Source: Arthrobacter sp. Soil782 (GTDB lineage Bacteria; Actinomycetota; Actinomycetes; Actinomycetales; Micrococcaceae). Taken from it: a stretch of 64,000 nt of DNA. A model generated the notes under the pieces. That model had not been told where the DNA came from. It did no database searches and saw only the letters and a program-made list of their open reading frames with translations. The position numbers and the translations under genes are program-made. Of this stretch, positions 8,476 to 16,400 are shown piece after piece; position 1 is the stretch's first letter, and each line of letters starts with the position of its first letter. Location of the stretch: assembly GCF_001428435.1 (NCBI RefSeq), contig NZ_LMSO01000001.1:1-64000 (forward strand). Reading direction: 5' to 3'.

Positions 8476-8980
8476 GGGTGTCGCCACGGTCCGTTGCCGG
8501 CAGGGCAGCGCCGGACCGTCCTGTCGTTGCCGCCGGCTCTTCGGTCGCCGTGTGATCGGAGGCTTCTGTATGCACTGTGGTGGCGAGGCCGCTGGAGCGC
8601 CAGCCGCCGTCGGCCTCAAATCCGTGTAGCACGTTGTACGCAGTGTGACCGGCGGCGGTGGCATTCTGCGCAGCTGCCACGGAACGGACACCGGAACGGC
8701 ACAGGAAAAGCAGCTCGCGGCCCTTGAGCCCGTTCAGCTGGTTGAGGAAGGAGACGTTGCGGCTGCCGTCGGAGCGGGTCCACTCGAGGAAGAGGGGGAC
8801 GGTCCCGGCGTCGGTGAGGTCGGGGACGCCGACGCTCCGCCACTCCTCGACAGTGCGGACATCCACAAGCACGGCGCCCTTGCTGACGCGTTCCACCGCA
8901 TCACGTGCGGTGATGTTGCCGGCATAGCCGTTGCCGGGCCGGGAATTCGCCGGGGGATGGGGGTTGGAATGCATTGCCAT
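8468..8980 (-). CDS. Rhodanese-domain sulfurtransferase
   Basis: 170 residues. ATG 8980 has GAGGAGA five bases upstream. One rhodanese domain covers residues 20-120: ITARDAVERVSKGAVLVDVRT and the active-site loop LFLCRSGVRS, in which Cys is the sulfur carrier (Cys at about residue 94). The final 45 residues are Thr/Ala-rich and look unstructured. First gene of a two-gene transcript with metZ, immediately downstream of a SAM-responsive leader, so a role in handling sulfur for homocysteine synthesis is likely; that is inference. Confidence 0.88.
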   Translation of the reverse strand: MAMHSNPHPPANSRPGNGYAGNITARDAVERVSKGAVLVDVRTVEEWRSVGVPDLTDAGTVPLFLEWTRSDGSRNVSFLNQLNGLKGRELLFLCRSGVRSVAAAQNATAAGHTAYNVLHGFEADGGWRSSGLATTVHTEASDHTATEEPAATTGRSGAALPATDRGDTRE

Positions 8981-9007
8981 TGTGTCTCCTCACGCTGTGC
9001 ACGCTGG

Positions 9008-9113
9008 TGATCATGGGATGTGATCGTTGTGCCGAGTAGTCACCTGAGGCACCCCGCCGTGAAAGAGGGTTGCCGGCCAGCAAGTCAGGGCTTGGCGCTG
9101 GCACTCGTTACTC
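9008..9113 (-). promoter_or_regulatory. SAM-IV riboswitch upstream of rhodanese-metZ
   Basis: Read on the minus strand from 9113, the leader contains GAGTGCCAGCGCCAAGCCC, CTTGCTGGCCGGCAACCCTC, GGCGGGGTGCCTCAGGTGAC and TACTC. These match the SAM-IV family word for word with few changes (established examples read GAGUGCCAGCGUCAAGCCCC, GCUGGCCGGCAACCCUCC and GUGGGGUGCC). The P1 ends pair: GAGTA at 9113-9109 with TACTC at 9038-9034. A further small stem (GATCA/TGATC, 9025-9009) follows, as in the family. It should lower expression when S-adenosylmethionine is abundant. Confidence 0.9.
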
Positions 9114-9189
9114 CGAAATGAACGTAGCACCGGCGGTGGCATGCCTGCCATGCCGGTCCGTAACGTGCGGTAACGCCGGCCGTACTCGG

Positions 9190-9279
9190 GCCAAAGGCGC
9201 CGATGCGTGGCAGGTCCGAGCCAAGAGCGCCGATGCGTGGCAGGCCTGAGCCAAAAGTGCCGGGGCGTGGCAGGTTCGT
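9190..9279. repeat. Three 30-bp tandem repeats in the metZ-pabC intergenic region
   Basis: Units 9190-9219, 9220-9249 and 9250-9279 share the frame GCCAAxAGYGCCG then GCGTGGCAGG. Units 1 and 2 differ at only about four positions; unit 3 is more diverged and is also the left arm of the palindrome that follows. The reverse strand is open across them, but the repetitive Cys-His-Ala peptide does not look like a real protein. Confidence 0.8.
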
Positions 9280-9316
9280 GGGGATGACCCCACGATCCTG
9301 CGAATTCCCGGCACTT
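9255..9316. repeat. 62-bp intergenic palindromic element
   Basis: The outer arms AAGTGCCGGG (9255-9264) and CCCGGCACTT (9307-9316) are perfect complements. Inside, CAGG pairs with CCTG, and CGTGGGG with CCCCACG around a 4-nt loop, so the whole element can fold as one interrupted hairpin. It is preceded by the tandem repeat and followed by nothing recognisable up to pabC at 9383. Size and the AAAAGT-like ends recall the repeats around 62.4 and 63.5 kb. Confidence 0.7.
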
Positions 9317-9382
9317 CTGCGGTTGAGCCAAGCAACGGACGGCTGAGCAACGGACGGTTGGGCTAGGGGACAGACGCTCGGG

Positions 9383-10237
9383 TTAGGAGACGGACTCTAC
9401 GAGACCGCTCAACTCCGCGGTCAATTCGGGTGAAACCGTCACCGGCTTCGTGTCGATGGACTCGACCTCGGCGAGCAGACGCACACTCGAGATCAGCCAG
9501 ACGCCGTCGGACGCGAACAGGTCTTCCGGCACAAGCGGACCGTAACCCAGTTTCCAGCCCGCCTCGCGCGCCGCCGCAAACAGTGCGCCCTGCGAGGTGC
9601 CGGGGAGGATCCCGCTCTCAAGCTGCGGCGTGATGAGGTGCTTGACACCGTCGATGACCCGCGCGATCAGGACCGTTGAGGTCGGGCCTTCGAGGACCTT
9701 GCCGTCAGACGAGGTAAAGATGACATCGTCAGCGCCGTGCGAGCGCGCATAGCGGACCGCCGCCATGTTTACCGCGTAGGAGAGGGTCTTCGCTCCCATC
9801 AGCAGCCACGGAGCACGCTGGGCAACCGTGCTGTCATAGCCGCGGTCAAGCAGGAGGACCGACAACCGCCGGCCGCGCAACCCGACCGGTACGGCGGACA
9901 CCTGGACCCACGCGGTGGCTCCCGCCTCCGGTTCGCCCCGGGTGGCGACTAGTTTGACCACGAGTTCGCCGTCGTCGTCGGCTGCCGCCAGCGCGGTGGT
10001 GATGGCGCGTTCCCACGCGTCCGACGACGGAATCTTCAGTTCCAGCGCATCGGCGGACGTCGCCAGCCGGGCCAGGTGGGCCTGCAGCTTCCGGGGAGCG
10101 CCATTGACCGCGAGCATGGTTTCGAAGATGCCGTCACCCCGGGTGATTCCGGTATCAGTGACCATCAGCTGCGGCTGTGCTGCGTCAGCGATGCGGCCGT
10201 CGGGACGGGCGGGGTCGAGGAACACCAGAACAGTCAT
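9383..10237 (-). CDS. pabC: 4-amino-4-deoxychorismate lyase (class IV aminotransferase fold)
   Basis: 284 residues. Fold-type IV PLP enzyme: GDGIFETMLAVNG near residue 35, the PLP lysine in WLLMGAKTLSYAVNM at about 150, and the KVLEGPTSTVLI segment at about 190 with the glutamate that contacts the pyridine ring. Branched-chain aminotransferases share this fold, but the length and the neighbouring PabB gene favour aminodeoxychorismate lyase, which releases pyruvate to give p-aminobenzoate for folate. Transcribed in the same direction as the PabB fusion upstream of it. Confidence 0.85.
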   Translation of the reverse strand: MTVLVFLDPARPDGRIADAAQPQLMVTDTGITRGDGIFETMLAVNGAPRKLQAHLARLATSADALELKIPSSDAWERAITTALAAADDDGELVVKLVATRGEPEAGATAWVQVSAVPVGLRGRRLSVLLLDRGYDSTVAQRAPWLLMGAKTLSYAVNMAAVRYARSHGADDVIFTSSDGKVLEGPTSTVLIARVIDGVKHLITPQLESGILPGTSQGALFAAAREAGWKLGYGPLVPEDLFASDGVWLISSVRLLAEVESIDTKPVTVSPELTAELSGLVESVS

Positions 10238-10261
10238 GCGATCAGCATAATGACCGGGATG

Positions 10262-10525
10262 TCAGGAGCTCGTGTCGTTGTCCTCGTTCAGCCCGCGCTG
10301 GGCGAAATCTGCTTCATCAGAAGCTTCGGCAGGCAGGGGATCGGTGGCATCCGGGACCTGGTCCGGCGCGTAATCGATGAGCCCCGCGTCGACCCGTTCC
10401 TGCTCCGTTGCGGCCGCCAGGGCATCGTCATCGAGACGTTCAGGCTGCCCCGCATGGCCCTGATGGATGCGATTGGGGAGGAACTCGTTATCCGGTTCCT
10501 GAACGTCGTTCAGGTTGGGGGTGTT
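10262..10525 (-). CDS. Acidic 87-codon reading frame following pabB in the same frame; start unresolved
   Basis: Directly after the TGA of the PabB fusion (10528-10526) the same frame stays open for 87 codons and ends at TGA 10264-10262. It contains no ATG, GTG or TTG; the first plausible start is CTG at 10513-10511, with no clear ribosome-binding site. The composition looks like a real protein: acidic and rich in D, E, A and P, with segments QPERLDDDALAAATEQERVD and LIDYAPDQVPDATD. Either it is a separate small gene with a CTG start, or a C-terminal extension reached by readthrough, or the stop is a recent mutation or sequence error. I do not know a function. Confidence 0.45.
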   Translation of the reverse strand, partial: NTPNLNDVQEPDNEFLPNRIHQGHAGQPERLDDDALAAATEQERVDAGLIDYAPDQVPDATDPLPAEASDEADFAQRGLNEDNDTSS

Positions 10526-12571
10526 TCAGCTGGGGAACCCCGAGCCAAGCGCAGACAGCACCCCGAACGCCTTCGTCCGGACCTCGTCCCACTCCTCGGC
10601 GGGGTCGGAATCCGCAGTGATCGCGCCGCCCACTCCGAGCGTGAGGCGGGTGCCGCCGTCGTCGTCCTCCAGCACGAGAGTGCGGATGACGACGGCGAGA
10701 TCCGCCGCCCCATCGAGGGAAAAGTAGCCGGCGGCGCCGGCGTAGACGCCGCGGGGTGCTTCCTCGAGCCGGTCCAGGATCGCCATGGTGCTGATCTTCG
10801 GCGCACCCGTCATTGAGCCCGCCGGAAAAGCGGCGGCAACGGCCTCGGCACGGGAGGAACCGGGCCGGAGCCGGGCGTCGATGGTGCTCACCATCTGGTG
10901 AACCGTTGCATAGGTCTCGATGTCGCACAACCGGGTCACCGTCACGGTGCCGGGGACTGCAAGGTGGGAGAGGTCATTGCGGAGCAGATCCACAATCATG
11001 ATGTTCTCTGCCCGGTCCTTCGTGCTGGTGCGCAGATCCTCCTGGAGGGCGGCATCCTCGGCCGGGTCCGGGGAGCGGCGCCGGGTTCCTTTGATTGGTT
11101 CGGCCCGCATTCCGCCGGTGGAGTCCAGCCGCAGGAACCGTTCGGGCGAGGTGCTCGCGACGGCGAACCCCGGGAAGGTGAAGTAGTGCGCAAACGGTGC
11201 CGGATTGGCGCCGCGCAGGGCGAGGTAGATGGCGAACGGGTCGACGGGCGCTTCCTCGCGTGAGGTCAGGGCCGTCGTCAGGCACACCTCATACGAGTTG
11301 CCGTCCGTGATTTCCGCCTTGGCCGCACGGATTTTCTCCAGGTAGGGCTCGCGAGTGTCCCGCGCAGTGAAGCGGGGTGCACTCACAGGCCTTTCCTCCG
11401 CCGCAGTTGCACCCCCGGAAAGCACGACGGCGCGGGCCCGTTCCAGCCACGCATCGGCGTCGGCGTCGCGGGAGCCGTCGCTCAAGGTCAGCAGATAGGT
11501 GCGCAGTTCCCGGTGGTCAAGGACGACGGCACGCCCCGCGAAGAGCAGCGAAGCATCCGGAACCGAACTGGAACCGTGCGCAGGAGCGGAACCACCGGTT
11601 TCACGCTTCAGCTCGTAGCCAAGGTAGCCCAGCCAGCCGAGTGCGAACGGCCCCGGATAGTCCTCCGGCGACCGGACCGCGCGGCGGCCCCACACGCCGT
11701 CGAGCCAGCGGAAAAATGGACCGGCAATCCGGGCAGTAACCGGGCCGCTGCTGACCATAGTGACGCCGGAGGTGTGCTGCGCAACCTGCCCGAACCGGCC
11801 GCCGTCGTCAGCCAGGATGGAGAAGCGGCTGCGGCCCTGCGGGTCCTGGGCCGCGGAGCTGTCCAGCCAGGCAGCGGCCTCAGCTCCGCCATACAGGGTG
11901 GAGAAAACGCTTGCGGCGTCCGGACACCCTGCGACGCTCTCAACCTGCAGCGTAAGACCCCGCCGTGCGGCACGCTCCATGGACATGAGCGATTCACACT
12001 GCGGCAGTCCGGCCAAGGCACGGCGAAGCTGGTCCGGAACGGCGTTGCCGCGATGGCCCTGGACCAGCAGGTCAGCGTGGGGCGCGGGCCGGTCGGTTGC
12101 GAGCCACAGCTCTTCCTGCTCAGACCAGCGCTGCCAGAACGGCGCGTACGTGTCGCCGTCGCGGACGAGTGCACTGGTCCGGCGGAGATTCTCGTCGGCG
12201 TCGATCCACACCACCACGTCGAGCAGTTCCCGGGCAGCTGCGCAGGCCGCACCCACGCCCTCGACCACCACAATGTCAGCGGGTTGCGTGAGGCGGGTGG
12301 CGCCGTCGTCGTTGGTTGTCCAGTCCCACGCTGTCCACCGGGCGGGCAGTCCGGAGGCCAGCGGCGTGAGCACCGTGCGGACGTACCGCGCCATGCCGTC
12401 GGCCAGGCCGTCCCAGCCGGGGTAGATGTCCTCGAGGTGGAACAGGCTGACGGTGTGGTGTTCGCGCAGCAGTGCAACAAGTTCCACGGCGAGGGTGGTT
12501 TTACCCGCTCCGGACCGGCCGTCCACGGCAATGATGAGCGGAACGACGGCGTTCGCGGACTTGTGAGCCAT
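10526..12571 (-). CDS. pabB: P-loop kinase domain fused to aminodeoxychorismate synthase component I (PabB)
   Basis: 681 residues. Residues 1-200 are a uridine-kinase-like P-loop domain: IIAVDGRSGAGKTTLA at 14-29, a DIYPGWDGLADGM lid-type segment and ADIVVVEGVGA as Walker B. Residues 200-681 are a chorismate-binding domain: KAEITDGNSYEVCLTT, SPERFLRL, AEPIKGTRRR at about 490, VDLLRNDLSHL, FPAGSMTGAPK and YAGAAGYFSLDG. PIKGT, with its catalytic lysine, marks PabB; anthranilate synthase has PIAGT. No PabA glutaminase gene is in the window. The stop is followed in frame by another open stretch (see 10262-10525). The role of the kinase domain in folate synthesis is unknown to me. Confidence 0.88.
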   Translation of the reverse strand: MAHKSANAVVPLIIAVDGRSGAGKTTLAVELVALLREHHTVSLFHLEDIYPGWDGLADGMARYVRTVLTPLASGLPARWTAWDWTTNDDGATRLTQPADIVVVEGVGAACAAARELLDVVVWIDADENLRRTSALVRDGDTYAPFWQRWSEQEELWLATDRPAPHADLLVQGHRGNAVPDQLRRALAGLPQCESLMSMERAARRGLTLQVESVAGCPDAASVFSTLYGGAEAAAWLDSSAAQDPQGRSRFSILADDGGRFGQVAQHTSGVTMVSSGPVTARIAGPFFRWLDGVWGRRAVRSPEDYPGPFALGWLGYLGYELKRETGGSAPAHGSSSVPDASLLFAGRAVVLDHRELRTYLLTLSDGSRDADADAWLERARAVVLSGGATAAEERPVSAPRFTARDTREPYLEKIRAAKAEITDGNSYEVCLTTALTSREEAPVDPFAIYLALRGANPAPFAHYFTFPGFAVASTSPERFLRLDSTGGMRAEPIKGTRRRSPDPAEDAALQEDLRTSTKDRAENIMIVDLLRNDLSHLAVPGTVTVTRLCDIETYATVHQMVSTIDARLRPGSSRAEAVAAAFPAGSMTGAPKISTMAILDRLEEAPRGVYAGAAGYFSLDGAADLAVVIRTLVLEDDDGGTRLTLGVGGAITADSDPAEEWDEVRTKAFGVLSALGSGFPS

Positions 12572-12574
12572 GCG

Positions 12575-13192
12575 TCAGGCGAATGCCAGCAGCGCACCCA
12601 CGGCCACGAACAGGGTGCCGAAGGTGCGGTTGAGGACGCGTTGCCCGCGCGGGCCGCTGGTGAACCGGCTGAAGGAACGTGCAGCGGCGGCGAAGAACAG
12701 CCACATCACCAGAACGTCAATAACGACGACGGTTCCCGCCAGCACCCCGTACTGGCCGAAAAGCTCCTGCTCGGGCCGGATGAATTGGGGGACGAACGCG
12801 AGGAAAAACACGATCGCCTTGGGATTGAGCAGGTTCACCCAGAGGCCGCGACGGAACATTGACGCAGCGCCCTCGGCGTGGAGCGTGGCCGCCTGCTCGG
12901 CTGGCACCAGGGGCTCAAGGAACTTCCTGATGCCCAGGTAAACCAGGTAAGCGGCACCGGCGTAGCGGATGATGCTGAATGCCAGTGGGGACCCGGCGAC
13001 CAGGAGGCCAACCCCTGCCGCGACGACGCCGATGTGTACGAGCAGTGCCAGCTGCTGGCCGAGGATGCCCCACATGGAGCGGCGAAAGCCGACGGTGAGC
13101 GAGTTGCTCATAGTGTTGACGGCTCCGGCACCCGGGGTGAAACTGATGAGCGCCTGGGCGCCGACCAGCGCCAGCCATATCGAAAGGGTCAC
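12575..13192 (-). CDS. LysE/RhtB-family amino-acid exporter
   Basis: 205 residues, six hydrophobic segments. The N-terminal signature ALISFTPGAGAVNTMSNSLTVG (in two parts, residues 14-35) is the LysE/RhtB family hallmark, followed by GILGQQLALLVHIGVVAAGVG and YLVYLGIRKFL. These inner-membrane proteins export amino acids or homoserine lactones; the substrate here cannot be told. It ends three bases before the start of the PabB fusion, so the two are probably co-transcribed. Confidence 0.88.
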   Translation of the reverse strand: MTLSIWLALVGAQALISFTPGAGAVNTMSNSLTVGFRRSMWGILGQQLALLVHIGVVAAGVGLLVAGSPLAFSIIRYAGAAYLVYLGIRKFLEPLVPAEQAATLHAEGAASMFRRGLWVNLLNPKAIVFFLAFVPQFIRPEQELFGQYGVLAGTVVVIDVLVMWLFFAAAARSFSRFTSGPRGQRVLNRTFGTLFVAVGALLAFA

Positions 13193-13285
13193 TGGTTAAT
13201 CTTAGGGGCCGCACGGAGCCTTCAACGCCGCTGCGAAGCAACTCTGAAAGCCGGATTTCTTGCCTCTTGAACGTTGTACTGGCCC

Positions 13286-13313
13286 ATGTTGACCATGTCT
13301 ACTTGGTCAACAT
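13286..13313. promoter_or_regulatory. Perfect 10-bp inverted repeat between the phosphatase and lysE genes
   Basis: ATGTTGACCA (13286-13295) and TGGTCAACAT (13304-13313) are exact complements with an 8-nt spacer. It lies 94 bases upstream of the LysE-family start. There is no T-run, and the centre-to-centre spacing of 18 bp suits a dimeric regulator, so an operator is more likely than a terminator. The cognate regulator is not evident nearby. Confidence 0.5.
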
Positions 13314-13363
13314 CGGCCGTATAGGGCTCCGCCGGGGGAGTAGGACTCCAGCCTCGTCAGCAC

Positions 13364-13873
13364 TCAGCGGGCGGCGTGGCCCCGCGCCAGTTCCTCCAGC
13401 ACGTACTGAACAATCCCGGGAACGGCGTCGTTAACCATTCGCCACGTGGCTTCGAAGTCTGCCTGATCTCCGTACCACGGGTCGTAAATTCCGAGCTCGG
13501 AAACCGGTGTCCCGGCAGCGGCTGGATCGAATTCGCGAAGCATGCGCACCCGGCTCCGGCTCTCGGCGTCGGGCGCTTCCAGGCGGAGGTCCTCGTAGTG
13601 GTCAACATCGAGCGCGAGAATGAGGTTGCGCTCGCCGTACCACTCCGGGTCGAACTTCCTCGCACGGTGCGTATCGCTGACAAGCCCGAGTTCGGTGAGC
13701 TTCGCGGCCGCCCGCTCATCGATTGGGTTACCTGCTTCCCAGCCGGTGGTGCCGGCGGAATCCACCAGGACGTCATCGGCCAGACCAGCCTCCTCAAAGG
13801 CGCGGTTCAGCATAATTTCGGCCATGGGGGAACGACAGATATTGCCGGTGCAGACAGTGACGATCCTGTACAT
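13364..13873 (-). CDS. Low-molecular-weight protein tyrosine phosphatase
   Basis: 169 residues. The P-loop CTGNICRSP (residues 8-16) gives the CX5R signature with its catalytic cysteine and arginine. The general-acid aspartate lies in DPWYGDQADF at about residue 128. Length and both motifs match LMW-PTPs such as PtpA. Cytoplasmic; substrates unknown. It stands alone on the minus strand between the FAD oxidoreductase gene and the LysE gene, with about 170 bases of spacer after it. Confidence 0.93.
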   Translation of the reverse strand: MYRIVTVCTGNICRSPMAEIMLNRAFEEAGLADDVLVDSAGTTGWEAGNPIDERAAAKLTELGLVSDTHRARKFDPEWYGERNLILALDVDHYEDLRLEAPDAESRSRVRMLREFDPAAAGTPVSELGIYDPWYGDQADFEATWRMVNDAVPGIVQYVLEELARGHAAR

Positions 13874-13930
13874 GAATCAATCCTAGGTACTGAAGCGGGA
13901 CGGTCGCAGGGGACGTGCCGAAATCCTCGG

Positions 13931-15547
13931 CTAATCCTCTTCCAGCAGCGCCATCGCGGCGCTGTAACCACCGAGTCCGCTCACGCCGCCGCCGCGCCGT
14001 GACCCCGCTCCGCACAGCAGGACGCGCGGGTGATCCGTTGCGACACCCCACCGGCGAGCGGGCGTGTCCAGGGGTTCGTCGTCGTCCGCAAAGGGCCACG
14101 ACAGCGGTCCGTGAAAGATGTTCCCGCCCGTCAGGCCCAACGTTTCCTCGAGATCGAGGGTGGTCTTGGTTTCGATGCAGGGCTCACCCGACGGTCCGGC
14201 GAGGATGCACTCCTCGATCGGCTCGGCCAGCACAGTGTTCAGCGACGCCAGCACAGCCTGCTGCAGCGCAGTGCGGCGAGCATCGTGGTCCCCTGAAGCG
14301 AGCAGCCGGTGAGGGGTCTGCAGGGAAAAGACGGTGAGTGTGTGCGCCCCCGCCTCCCGCAACTCGGGCGACAGGATCGAAGGATCCGCCAGCGAGTGAC
14401 AGTAGATCTCGATCGGCAACGGGTCGGGTACACGGCCGGCAGCCGCGTCGTCATAGGCCTTCGCCAGCTGCGGGTACGTCTCGTTGATATGGAACGTCCC
14501 GCCGAATGCCTGCTCGGGATTCACGTGCGGGTCCCGGAGCTGCGGAAGCCGGGACAGCAGCATGTTCACCTTCACCTGGGCGCCTTCAGCAACCGCGCCT
14601 TCAGCAACAGGATGCGACGCCGGTGCGAAGCCTGACGCCTCCGGCCCGCCCATCAGCCGCCCCAGAACGGCAGGCGTGACATTCGCGAGGACAAACTCGC
14701 CGCTCACCCGTTGAGGAGCACCGCCTTCGCTGTAATGCACGACGCCGTTCGCTGTGACAGCGGTCACTTCCGCTTCCGTGCGAATCACCACGCCGGCTTC
14801 GCGGGCCGCCCGCTCCAGCGCTCCGGAGACGGCACCCATTCCACCGACGGGAACATCCCAGTCCCCGGTGCCTCCGCCGATCACGTGATACAGCAGGCAC
14901 TTGTTCTGCTGTAGATCCCCGTCGTGCGCCCGGGCGAAAGTGCTGATGAGCCCGTCCGTGAGCAGGAGCCCGCGCACCAGATCGCTGTCCACGCAGCGTT
15001 CAATCACCTCGCCGACTGGCCGCTCGATGAAGTCTTCCCACACCGAGTCGTCGCCGACCAACGCGCGCGCCTCAGCCCGGCGCAGCAGCGGCTGCGTCAC
15101 CGTCGGCCACAACTTTTCGCCGAGTATCGAAGTGCTCCGGTGGAAGGACGCGAATCCGCCGGTGTCGTTTTCAGCACCCATGCGTTCAAAACTTGCGCGG
15201 GTCGCCTCGTCATCCGAGTTGTCGATGAGCAGCCCGACGTCAGTGCCTGGCAGCGGCGTGTAGGAGGAGTACCGCCGTCGTACCAGTTGCAGGTCAAGAT
15301 CGAGGTCCTCGATGATCTGCTGCGGCAGGAGGCTCACCAGGTAGGAGTAGCGGGACAGCCGGGCACCGGTGCCTGGAAACGCTTCGGCCGAGACCGCTGC
15401 GCCGCCCACCCGGTCCAGCCGTTCAAGGACCACCACGGACCGGCCGGCACGGGCCAGGTACGCTGCCGCCACCAGGCCGTTGTGGCCGCCACCGACCACC
15501 ACGACGTCGAAATGCTTAGGATCGGTTGGCAGGGTCCGGCGCATCAT
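13931..15547 (-). CDS. FAD-dependent oxidoreductase of the phytoene desaturase / PYROXD2 type
   Basis: 538 residues. The N-terminal dinucleotide-binding motif is FDVVVVGGGHNGLVAAAYLA (residues 13-32), followed by VVVLERLDRVGGAAVSAE. The middle holds VPVGGMGAVSGALERAAREAG, typical of the COG1233 family, and the C-terminus has LLCGAGSRRGGGVSGLGGYSA, the second FAD-binding segment. The family includes carotenoid desaturases, but no crtB or crtE neighbours are present, so a carotenoid role is not supported. Two adjacent ATG codons (15547 and 15544) are possible starts. Confidence 0.85.
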   Translation of the reverse strand: MMRRTLPTDPKHFDVVVVGGGHNGLVAAAYLARAGRSVVVLERLDRVGGAAVSAEAFPGTGARLSRYSYLVSLLPQQIIEDLDLDLQLVRRRYSSYTPLPGTDVGLLIDNSDDEATRASFERMGAENDTGGFASFHRSTSILGEKLWPTVTQPLLRRAEARALVGDDSVWEDFIERPVGEVIERCVDSDLVRGLLLTDGLISTFARAHDGDLQQNKCLLYHVIGGGTGDWDVPVGGMGAVSGALERAAREAGVVIRTEAEVTAVTANGVVHYSEGGAPQRVSGEFVLANVTPAVLGRLMGGPEASGFAPASHPVAEGAVAEGAQVKVNMLLSRLPQLRDPHVNPEQAFGGTFHINETYPQLAKAYDDAAAGRVPDPLPIEIYCHSLADPSILSPELREAGAHTLTVFSLQTPHRLLASGDHDARRTALQQAVLASLNTVLAEPIEECILAGPSGEPCIETKTTLDLEETLGLTGGNIFHGPLSWPFADDDEPLDTPARRWGVATDHPRVLLCGAGSRRGGGVSGLGGYSAAMALLEED

Positions 15548-15592
15548 CGCCTCACCCTACAACTTCACACGCGAACCGAATCGACAACTGTT

Positions 15593-16390
15593 TCACACCC
15601 GGATGATGAGCTCCCCGCACGGGATGAGGAACCAGCCGTCGGGCGATTCACCCCAGCGCCGCCAACCAGCAGCCATGCGTTCCAGCGCGGCGCTGTCCGC
15701 CAGACCGCGCTCAAGCGTCTGCTCCGCGAAGCCGGAGCTCAGCACGCGCTCCGCCCAGGTCTCCGCGTGCCAGCGGCGGCGCTCCTGCGTGGCATACAAC
15801 CAGTTCGACGACGATGCCTCCACCTCCGTCAGGCCCGCCTCGTGAGCCCAGGCAAGGAGGTGGCGGCCGGCGTCGGGCTCTGCCCTGTTGCTGCGGGCGA
15901 GCTGTTGGTAGGTTTCCATCCACTCGTCCAGCTCCGGAGCCGGCGGGTACCAGGCCATAGCGTGGAAGTCGGCATCACGGACGGCGATAATGCCTCCGGG
16001 GCGGGTGACGCGCTGCATCTCGCGTAGCGCCGCAACCGGGTCTGTGAGGTGCTGCAGCACCTGATGGGCGTGCACCACTTCAACGGATTCGTCCTCAAGA
16101 TCGAGGTCATAAACATTGCCCGTGCGAAATGAGAGGTTCTCAATGCCGGCATAGGTGCGCGCCGCCAGAGCCACGACGTCCTCGGCCCGGTCCATGCCGA
16201 TCACCGCCCCCGGGTCCAGTAGTGCAGCAAAATCGGCGGTGATGCTCCCCGGGCCGCAGCCGATATCGAGCAGGTGCATCCCGGAGGAAAGGTGTTCCAG
16301 CAAGTATCCGGCGGAATCCTGCGCCCGGCGCGTTGCATGGGCGCTCGTCACGCTGGCGTGGTGGCCATGGGAGTAGACCTCATCATTCAT
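15593..16390 (-). CDS. Class I SAM-dependent methyltransferase
   Basis: 265 residues. Motif I LLDIGCGPGSITADFA lies at about residues 40-55, followed by VIGMDRAEDVV (motif II acid), VYDLDLEDESVEVVHAHQVL and RVTRPGGIIAVRDADF. This is the COG2226 (UbiE-like) arrangement. The substrate cannot be told. It ends 45 bases before the FAD oxidoreductase gene on the same strand, and starts 10 bases after the MarR gene. Confidence 0.87.
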   Translation of the reverse strand: MNDEVYSHGHHASVTSAHATRRAQDSAGYLLEHLSSGMHLLDIGCGPGSITADFAALLDPGAVIGMDRAEDVVALAARTYAGIENLSFRTGNVYDLDLEDESVEVVHAHQVLQHLTDPVAALREMQRVTRPGGIIAVRDADFHAMAWYPPAPELDEWMETYQQLARSNRAEPDAGRHLLAWAHEAGLTEVEASSSNWLYATQERRRWHAETWAERVLSSGFAEQTLERGLADSAALERMAAGWRRWGESPDGWFLIPCGELIIRV

Positions 16391-16400
16391 GACCGACAGG

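Noticed and set aside
9108-9350. Open frame on the minus strand across the tandem repeat giving a repeated Cys-His-Ala peptide
   Set aside because: The repeat length of 30 bp keeps the frame open by itself; no RBS and no protein-like composition. Treated as non-coding repeat.
10526-10528. TGA at the end of pabB read as selenocysteine
   Set aside because: The PabB domain is complete before the TGA, and no SECIS-like stem was recognised immediately after it.
13931-15547. Carotenoid biosynthesis gene (crtI)
   Set aside because: The sequence is nearer to the PYROXD2/COG1233 group and there are no carotenoid genes around it.
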